A stretch of 21,099 nt of DNA from a virus: positions 1 to 21,099 of IMG/VR virus record IMGVR_UViG_3300009156_000271. One strand, given 5' to 3'. Below are positions 14,998-21,099 of the stretch, piece by piece. The translations under genes were made by a program, and so were the position numbers. Position 1 is the first letter of the stretch, and each line of letters opens with the position of its first letter. The notes beneath the pieces were generated by a model. It had not been told where the DNA came from. It saw only the letters and a list, made by a program, of their open reading frames with translations, and made no database searches.

Positions 14998-16970
14998 TGG
15001 CATACGGTATCCAGAACCTTCGCAGACCTACTGTATACGGTGGTTACGGTAGTTATAGTGATGAACCATCTGCTAGTGTAGGTAGAAATACGCAGACCTA
15101 CAATGATGACCCATTCTTTGATGCTCCAGAACAACCAACTAGTTCTGGACTTCAGCAGATTGGTTCTCAGCAGAGTAGCGGATATGGACTAGGGTCTGAA
15201 CCTGAAAGTCAGCCAGAACTAGCTAATATCAAGGCACCTACTATTGAGGCCCCGCGTGTGGATCCCACTAATAGGGAAAGTAGTGCAGAAGATATCATGA
15301 ATATAGTCAATAGGGTGTATACCCCTGCGACTAAATCCAGAGATAGATATGACACACTACTTGATACAGCACCAGAGCGTAATAAACCCGGTATTGGACG
15401 CGCACTGGTGGCTGCTGGTCTATCACTCAAGGCACAAGATCCACTAGCCACCACTGAAAAGGTGATGTATGCACCTTACTATCGTCAGCAGGCTGATTGG
15501 AAAGAAAAGGCTGAACCATTCTACAAGGCTGCCCAGTTGGAAAATACAGCCAATGTCAATGAGAGGAATCTCGCTGGTAATGTAGTGACTGCCACTACTC
15601 AGGCTAATAAACTAGCCGAAGCCGCACGTCAGGCTGATCAGAGGGCTGAAATTGCACGTACAACTAATCGTATTCGTGAGGCTCAGGCTGCTGGTCTAGA
15701 TGTTAAATTGGATGGTGATAGATGGGTTGGATTTGATAATCAGGGTAGAATGCATGAACTAGGTACATCTAGAGGTATGACACGGGAACAGATTATTGAT
15801 GCTCAGGGTAGATGGAATGTGAAGGCATCAGGTGCTCGTGCTGATACAGCAGCTGCTAATGCTCAGGAAACACCAATCGAATATACTGACCCAAATACAG
15901 GTAAGAAACAGTGGGGTTATGCAAGAGGTGGAAGAATCTATCCATTGGAAGTAGCTCAGCCAGGTGAACGTCCGAGTGCGCGTCCTTCTGCTGGACCAGG
16001 AGTAGGAACTAGTGTACCCATTACTCCTCCGGGTACTGCTTCTTCAACTACTCCACGCGCTCCGGGTAAGCCTGTAACAGGTGCATTGAATAGAATTGGT
16101 ACTGAGGATGCTGCTAAGACACTCACTCCATTGGAACAGCGAATGGAGACTAACAATAAAATTGCAGGAATTCTGAGTCGTCATCCTGATTGGAATAACT
16201 TCATTAACTATAACTCAGATACTGAGTTGTACGAAGGTATGGGTGCTCCACCTCAGCCTCCTAAGAGGGGTTTGTTTGGACTTGGTGGCGGTAGTGATGA
16301 GGATTGGCAGCGATATAAGGATGATATGGACGGATATAATTATCTCCGTTCACTCCTTCATCCGGGTATGGCACCATATCCAACAGTAGGTGGATCTAAT
16401 GCAGAACAGAAAGCTGCTAGAGAGAAAGCCAAGACTACTACTGTCCCATCAGCTACTACCACTACTCCACCTCCAACTGGATTAGGTCCATCTGGATATC
16501 CTGCTACTAGTTCTGCTCCTACTACTTCAACTATTGGACCTTCTACTGCTCCAAATTCAGCCAAGTCACTTCCGGGTGGTGGTTCAACTACTAAATCTAA
16601 TTCAGATGGTACATGGATGCCACCTAGTCAGGATAATAAATTTGCATTCCTTCCTGACTCTTGGAATAAGTATCTCAATAGAGCCTATAAGGAACCTGGT
16701 ACTACACCTACACCTAAACCAGCTACTCCTAAGAATGTTGTACCTCAGGGTCCAGTTCCGTCTAAATCAACTGCGCCTCAAGCAACTGATAATGGTCCTG
16801 ACCCAATTCCTGAACGAGCCGCAGCAGCTATTCCAAGAGGCTCAAAAGTTGATGTCAATGGTAATACCTTCAGATATACAGATCCGCAAGGTAATGTCAG
16901 ATACTACAATAGGGAAACTAATGGATGGGTTGATTATGATCCTCTGTCCGGTCCAAGAAGGAGACGATAA
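14997..16970 (+). CDS. Internal virion / ejection protein 2 (probable), 657 aa
   Basis: The second gene of the ejection set. A Tyr/Gly/Ser-rich N-terminus (1-95) is probably disordered. A helical core follows (about 97-230): NIVNRVYTPATKSRDRYDTL, then GIGRALVAAGLSLK, then MYAPYYRQQADWKEKAEPFY and an Ala/Gln/Arg-rich coil. The rest (about 310-620) is very rich in Pro, Thr, Ser and Gly, interrupted by a charged segment near 415-460. It ends with a small beta section (about 615-650) containing GSKVDVNGNTFRYTDPQGNV. No enzyme motif is seen. I chose ATG 14997, the overlap TAATG with the previous stop; ATG 14991 would add two residues. The stop again overlaps the next start (16968-16972). Disordered, elongated proteins are usual among ejected internal proteins, but the family is not confirmed. 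Confidence 0.6.
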   Translation: MAYGIQNLRRPTVYGGYGSYSDEPSASVGRNTQTYNDDPFFDAPEQPTSSGLQQIGSQQSSGYGLGSEPESQPELANIKAPTIEAPRVDPTNRESSAEDIMNIVNRVYTPATKSRDRYDTLLDTAPERNKPGIGRALVAAGLSLKAQDPLATTEKVMYAPYYRQQADWKEKAEPFYKAAQLENTANVNERNLAGNVVTATTQANKLAEAARQADQRAEIARTTNRIREAQAAGLDVKLDGDRWVGFDNQGRMHELGTSRGMTREQIIDAQGRWNVKASGARADTAAANAQETPIEYTDPNTGKKQWGYARGGRIYPLEVAQPGERPSARPSAGPGVGTSVPITPPGTASSTTPRAPGKPVTGALNRIGTEDAAKTLTPLEQRMETNNKIAGILSRHPDWNNFINYNSDTELYEGMGAPPQPPKRGLFGLGGGSDEDWQRYKDDMDGYNYLRSLLHPGMAPYPTVGGSNAEQKAAREKAKTTTVPSATTTTPPPTGLGPSGYPATSSAPTTSTIGPSTAPNSAKSLPGGGSTTKSNSDGTWMPPSQDNKFAFLPDSWNKYLNRAYKEPGTTPTPKPATPKNVVPQGPVPSKSTAPQATDNGPDPIPERAAAAIPRGSKVDVNGNTFRYTDPQGNVRYYNRETNGWVDYDPLSGPRRRR

Positions 16971-19900
16971 TGCCTCAGTGGACTACAATCTCTAATTCTT
17001 GGGGTGCTACCGAGGATAATTGGAAACCTGTCTCTAATAGTTGGGGGAATGATAAACCTGATATTGGCTTCAGTCCAACGTATGAAAATGAACCTCCTCA
17101 GGTTAGGAAGTATGATACTGGATTTCATCCAACATACGAGACTGAACCTGAACCAAGTGCAATAAGTAAGGGAATCGACTGGTTAGATAGTCTTTGGATT
17201 AATCAACCTATTTCTAAATCATTAGGTATTGATCTACCTGGAATGGGTAGAAAGGTATCTAATTACATTACTGACCCTAATAGTGATTTCTTCGATCCAC
17301 TTCTGAAGTATACTCCTGCAGGTATATTGGGAGCTAGACCAGAAGTACAGAGGGGATTTCTTGGAGGTTCAATAGAAGGTGCTAGTCAAGTTGCTGAAGG
17401 ATTTACTACTCCTCTTAATATAGCTACTATTGGATTTGGTGCAAGGGCGCAGGGACTGCTTAAAGCAGCTAAAGCACTAGATGAAGCAGGAGATACAGTA
17501 GGTGCATTAAGAAATTTCAATGCAGCTCAAAAACTTATCACAGCTGATAAGGCTTTCGGTGTTGCTCAAGTACCTACTGGTGCGGCACATGCGTATAAAG
17601 GTTATGAACAGGGAGATCCTACTCAAATAGGGTTTGGAATCGCTGAAATGGCTGGAGGTGCGGGTGCAGCTGGGCAGCATCGTCCATCCTATACTCCAGA
17701 ACCAGGACTAGCAAAGATTGCAGAAGCTCCTAGTATCTATAAGGATCTTCCACTCACTCAGGATTTGGAATTTAATCCTCATGCGTATCAGCAACAGGTG
17801 GATCAGTTCGATTCACCTGGTAGGAATATGCTTACAGATACAGCTAATGATATCGAAACTAAAGACAGAATTCTTCAGGGTCATGTTGCCAGTACTGACA
17901 TGCCCACATTCGATGTAGATCCATTTGCCCCTATCACTGATAGACTTCAGGGCATGGATATCGCTACTCGTATCACTGATGCTCCACCAATTCCCCCACC
18001 AATATATGGTGATATCAATAGGTCATTTGACCAGCCTGATTTGGGCATGGGAGGGGATACATTAAGAGATCCATCTATTCCATCCAGAGGATTTGGAATG
18101 GAACAAGGTGGAGATATGGCATCTGGTGGTGATTGGTCACAAAGGCCACCCAGACAGCCACTTCGTGGTGATGAAGCTATTCCTGAGATGGCTTTCCAGC
18201 CTGATGAGGGTAAAGCTACTAATGCGGAGGGTATGGAATCCTTCCTACCGGGAGAGAATGTAAGTAATCCCACCTCTAGAGCTGCTATTAATGAGGAAAC
18301 TAGAGTAGCACCTGAAGGTGGTATCAATGCAATCCTAATCAGTCATCCAGAACTACGTGATGAGGCTCTAGCTATCTATCACGAATCTAATCCTGAGATG
18401 ATTTCTCAGAACTTTGCTAATTATGTGAAACAAAGAGAAGCAACTTGGGGTGCATATTTTGAGGCACAAAACAATAGATTGAGGCACGGTATTCCCGAAC
18501 CTCCTGAGGTTGTAGCTGCATTCAAGAGAGCAGCGGCACTCAGTGATTTAGCTCAAGCCAAGTATGAGCGCGCATCATCGCGTATCTTGAGAGGTAGAGC
18601 TGAAACAACAGGTAGACCTAGAGGTGGACTGTTTGATGCACCTGATGAGTTCCATCCTACTCAGTCGGATGTAGATACAGGTATGGGTGGAGATCCACTC
18701 AGAGAACAGCCTACTTCACCCACATTTGGACATGAACAGGGTGGGGATATGGCTACTGGTGGGGGGATTCCACCAGAAGATTTGAGAACTAGACTGCGTA
18801 GAATCTTGGGTAGAGATCCTACTCAGGAAGAATTGAATGCTGCTGCTGGAAGTACAGATGAGAGTATTATCAATCAGATAGAAGATGCGCGCTTGCGTGA
18901 GCAGATTGGGGCGGGCGAATCTAACATTCCCCTAAACCCCACTGAAATAGCTATAAACAATGTACTCCATGCATATGCTCGAAATCCAGCTCTGGCATTG
19001 ACAGAGATGAATAAGTACTTGGCACATCTGCCGCCTGCTGAAATTCGCAAAGCACAGCAACTGATTATTCAAATTACTTCTAAACTTCATGCTGACAATA
19101 AGGGTAAACTCAGGATACCTGACCCTCTGGAATCTGAGCCACACGACCCTGCATGGGAAGAAACTCCTGCGGAAGCCTTAGAGGAAGATATTCCAACTGT
19201 TAATATCGGTGGAATTATTGATGCGAAGAAACAAGCACTACGTGACATGAGTTATGACCCATCTGGCATGTCTGGATGGGAAGCTGATATGACTCTACAG
19301 AGAGTCAATAGAGCAAGAGAAGTTCCACCTGGTGAACAGATGATGTTGGGTCTGGAAGATCAGAGACCAGCTAATGTAATACCCGAAAGTGATCAGGTAA
19401 GACAGAAGGATGTGCTTAAAGTCGCTACTTTGATGGAAGGTGGTCTAGCTGGAGAAGCACAGAAGATTCGTGCCCTTCATGACATGTATGGTAGACCCAT
19501 CACTCCATCTGAAGAAGTGGCTGCACTTGCAGAACACTATACAAGGATGGGAGATACAGCTAAGGCTGCAAAATACAATGAACTAGCTGATAGATATAGT
19601 GCAGTTGAACAGGGTCAGCAGGACATGTTCAAGCCTAATCGGATGGAAGGAGGTTCTGAAGATCCAAACAGGATGAGTCAGGAATGGATTGATGAACAGA
19701 ATGGAAGAATTCCACCTAAAGGACCACTTGGAATTCGACCTACTGGTGGTGCGCGTGGTATGGTTCCTCAAGAACCAGCGAATCCTAGACAGTCCGCAGC
19801 TGTAAAGAGACAGCAGGCTGTAGATGAAGTAATTCGACTTGAGAATCAGGCACGTGAATTTGAGAAACAGGCTAAAGCAGCGATGGATACGGGTAATCCT

Positions 19901-21099
19901 GAACTAGCAATGCAGCACGCGGCTGCTAGTCAGAAACATCGTGACATGGCTGCAACTGCAAATATGAAGTTTGCTAAAGAAATGAAAGGTAAGATGAAGG
20001 AGGCTGAACGCTTCGAGTCAATGGCACGCGCGCGTGAAGCTGCTGGTGACAAAGAAGGTGCATCTAGACTTAAGGCACAAGCTGAAACTGAATATCTGAG
20101 AGAGGCAGGTCAACTAGAACTGCGCTTCCGTAAGAATCTTTTGGCACAGAAGATGCGGGAAATGGGGTTTGAACTATCTGACAAGACAATACACGCTATT
20201 GATGACATGGATCCTGCTGATCTATCACACCATCTTCAGAAGGATTTCGCCGAACTACTGCTTTCTAGTGTAGATGAGGGTAAACCGGGATTAGGTGTGG
20301 AAGATGTTCCTTCAGGTCGTCCACATCTAGCGGAAACTCACATCACTATTCGAGACAAGAATGGTAAGCCAATTGCTCATGCTGAAATGCAGACTAATCG
20401 ACTTACTGGAGAAGGTGATCTCATTAATTGGGCGGTAAGTCAAGAAGCTGGAATGGGTCAGAAGGCTATACTTCCACTTGCTATGGAATTGGAAAAGCGA
20501 GGTGGACTAGTACCCAAGGGACCATATAGTGCAGACACCAAGAACTTCCTTCAGAGACTAGCTACTGCTGTGAAAGAGAGTAGGTTGTTTAAGGAAGAAA
20601 CTGGAGCCTTGAATCTGGGTAATTGGACTGGTGGTAAATGGTGGGAAAGACTGAAGGATAGAGCTGGATGGGGTCAGGGATACAAGACTAATAAGCGTCA
20701 GAGAGCACTTGCAAAACAGCAAGTTCAGTGGATTGATGAAGCACTGGCTATGCCTGCTAATATGACAACTACTGGAGACTTGTCTGCACCGGGTAGACAG
20801 GGACTCATGTTGTTTCATACCCCTGAATTCTGGCACGCTGCATATACCATGTTCAAGGGTCTTAGTCCAACAGCATTTAATCGAATTGATGCTGAACTGA
20901 AGAATATGCGTATCATGCAGTCTCAGGGTGTTGACCCCAAAACTGGTAAGCCACTTCCATCTATGGCTGAACAGTGGGGAATGAAGATGTTTGCACCAGC
21001 TAGTCAACCTGGTCCACATGCTAAAGGTGCAGCAAGTAACTGGTTGGAGACAGGTAGATTCTTCAATCAGGATATTCCTTACATCACTAAGGGATGGGC
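16970..21099 (+). CDS. Giant ejected/polyvalent protein with GNAT domain (3' end outside window)
   Basis: Open to the last base: 1376 codons and no stop. It begins on a TAATG overlap with AAGGAG at 16958-16963, six bases upstream. Parts in order: N-terminal short repeats (SNSWG twice; GFxPTYExEP twice, residues 8-60); a Gly/Ala-rich hydrophobic section (about 110-235), possibly membrane-interacting; a long disordered region (240-610) with a duplicated D-x-G-M-G-G-D...F-G-x-E-Q-G-G-D-M-A motif at about 357-387 and 569-598; TPR-like helical hairpins near 848-880 and 945-1063; a GNAT-like domain (about 1120-1200) whose Q1158-E-A-G1161-M-G1163 fits the acetyl-CoA loop Q-x-x-G-x-G; and TTTGDLSAPGRQG (1266-1278) followed by HTPEFWHAAY, which resembles the conserved block of large phage polyvalent proteins. 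I see no transglycosylase motif. It is probably packed in the head and delivered into the host. Confidence 0.7.
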   Translation, partial: MPQWTTISNSWGATEDNWKPVSNSWGNDKPDIGFSPTYENEPPQVRKYDTGFHPTYETEPEPSAISKGIDWLDSLWINQPISKSLGIDLPGMGRKVSNYITDPNSDFFDPLLKYTPAGILGARPEVQRGFLGGSIEGASQVAEGFTTPLNIATIGFGARAQGLLKAAKALDEAGDTVGALRNFNAAQKLITADKAFGVAQVPTGAAHAYKGYEQGDPTQIGFGIAEMAGGAGAAGQHRPSYTPEPGLAKIAEAPSIYKDLPLTQDLEFNPHAYQQQVDQFDSPGRNMLTDTANDIETKDRILQGHVASTDMPTFDVDPFAPITDRLQGMDIATRITDAPPIPPPIYGDINRSFDQPDLGMGGDTLRDPSIPSRGFGMEQGGDMASGGDWSQRPPRQPLRGDEAIPEMAFQPDEGKATNAEGMESFLPGENVSNPTSRAAINEETRVAPEGGINAILISHPELRDEALAIYHESNPEMISQNFANYVKQREATWGAYFEAQNNRLRHGIPEPPEVVAAFKRAAALSDLAQAKYERASSRILRGRAETTGRPRGGLFDAPDEFHPTQSDVDTGMGGDPLREQPTSPTFGHEQGGDMATGGGIPPEDLRTRLRRILGRDPTQEELNAAAGSTDESIINQIEDARLREQIGAGESNIPLNPTEIAINNVLHAYARNPALALTEMNKYLAHLPPAEIRKAQQLIIQITSKLHADNKGKLRIPDPLESEPHDPAWEETPAEALEEDIPTVNIGGIIDAKKQALRDMSYDPSGMSGWEADMTLQRVNRAREVPPGEQMMLGLEDQRPANVIPESDQVRQKDVLKVATLMEGGLAGEAQKIRALHDMYGRPITPSEEVAALAEHYTRMGDTAKAAKYNELADRYSAVEQGQQDMFKPNRMEGGSEDPNRMSQEWIDEQNGRIPPKGPLGIRPTGGARGMVPQEPANPRQSAAVKRQQAVDEVIRLENQAREFEKQAKAAMDTGNPELAMQHAAASQKHRDMAATANMKFAKEMKGKMKEAERFESMARAREAAGDKEGASRLKAQAETEYLREAGQLELRFRKNLLAQKMREMGFELSDKTIHAIDDMDPADLSHHLQKDFAELLLSSVDEGKPGLGVEDVPSGRPHLAETHITIRDKNGKPIAHAEMQTNRLTGEGDLINWAVSQEAGMGQKAILPLAMELEKRGGLVPKGPYSADTKNFLQRLATAVKESRLFKEETGALNLGNWTGGKWWERLKDRAGWGQGYKTNKRQRALAKQQVQWIDEALAMPANMTTTGDLSAPGRQGLMLFHTPEFWHAAYTMFKGLSPTAFNRIDAELKNMRIMQSQGVDPKTGKPLPSMAEQWGMKMFAPASQPGPHAKGAASNWLETGRFFNQDIPYITKGW
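18038..18766 (+). repeat. Duplicated peptide motif inside the giant protein gene
   Basis: Two copies of one motif lie in the disordered part of the giant protein: DLGMGGDTLRD...FGMEQGGDMASGG (coding 18038-18130) and DTGMGGDPLRE...FGHEQGGDMATGG (coding 18674-18766). Spacing between the two half-motifs is nearly the same in both. At DNA level the copies differ at many third positions, so conservation is at protein level. They could be binding sites or processing sites; nothing decides between them. Confidence 0.6.

Noticed and set aside
16534-16995. Overlapping + strand frame near the end of ejection protein 2
   Set aside because: Lies in another frame within a convincing gene; Leu/Ile-rich frame-shifted translation without a ribosome binding site.
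20558-21019. 153-codon minus-strand frame
   Set aside because: Fully inside the giant gene, which is open and coherent in the sense frame; no start signal and no recognisable product.

Overview
The window looks like part of the late structural region of an uncultured, probably podovirus-like (short-tailed) double-stranded DNA phage. All eighteen genes are on the + strand. They are packed with overlaps or gaps of a few bases, and the largest gap (84 bp, 4087-4170) holds a terminator-like hairpin. There is no gene-free stretch over 300 bp, and I saw no tRNA, integrase, transposase, CRISPR array or host gene. The standard bacterial code fits, with TAA, TAG and TGA all used as stops. Base composition is moderate, by eye a little over 40% GC. 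I cannot name the host.

Layout. Head module (1-4479): the 3' part of a portal gene, an acidic coiled-coil scaffold-like gene, the major capsid gene, then two tandem, diverged copies of a small beta-rich protein that I infer to be head decoration proteins. Connector module (4479-6960): a 176-aa unknown, a 231-aa protein with a four-cysteine zinc knuckle, two small unknowns (88 and 67 aa), and a head-tail adaptor-like protein. Tail-tip module (6960-13184): a 660-aa nozzle-like protein with two tandem FN3-like domains, a 565-aa beta-rich protein, a 103-aa protein resembling a detached nozzle C-terminal domain, and a 742-aa collagen-like fibre ending in a self-cleaving S74 chaperone. Next come a 114-aa unknown and a degenerate GNAT-like protein (13186-13907). 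Ejection module (13915-end): three genes of rising size (360, 657 and at least 1376 aa), the same order as the internal virion proteins of podoviruses. The last runs off the window and carries a GNAT domain with an intact acetyl-CoA loop plus a region like the large phage polyvalent proteins.

How the genes work together. Portal, scaffold, capsid and decoration build the head. The adaptor and nozzle form the short tail, and the fibre provides host contact. The three C-terminal proteins are probably packed in the head and ejected with the DNA. Expression looks graded. The capsid gene has a perfect hairpin just before its ribosome binding site and distinctive codon use, and a terminator-like hairpin with six T's follows the first decoration gene. 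Abundant capsid plus decoration could thus be separated from lower-level tail genes, by analogy with the T7 arrangement. Many tail and ejection genes are joined by TAATG stop-start overlaps, which implies translational coupling. All function calls are from sequence reading alone, with no database search.
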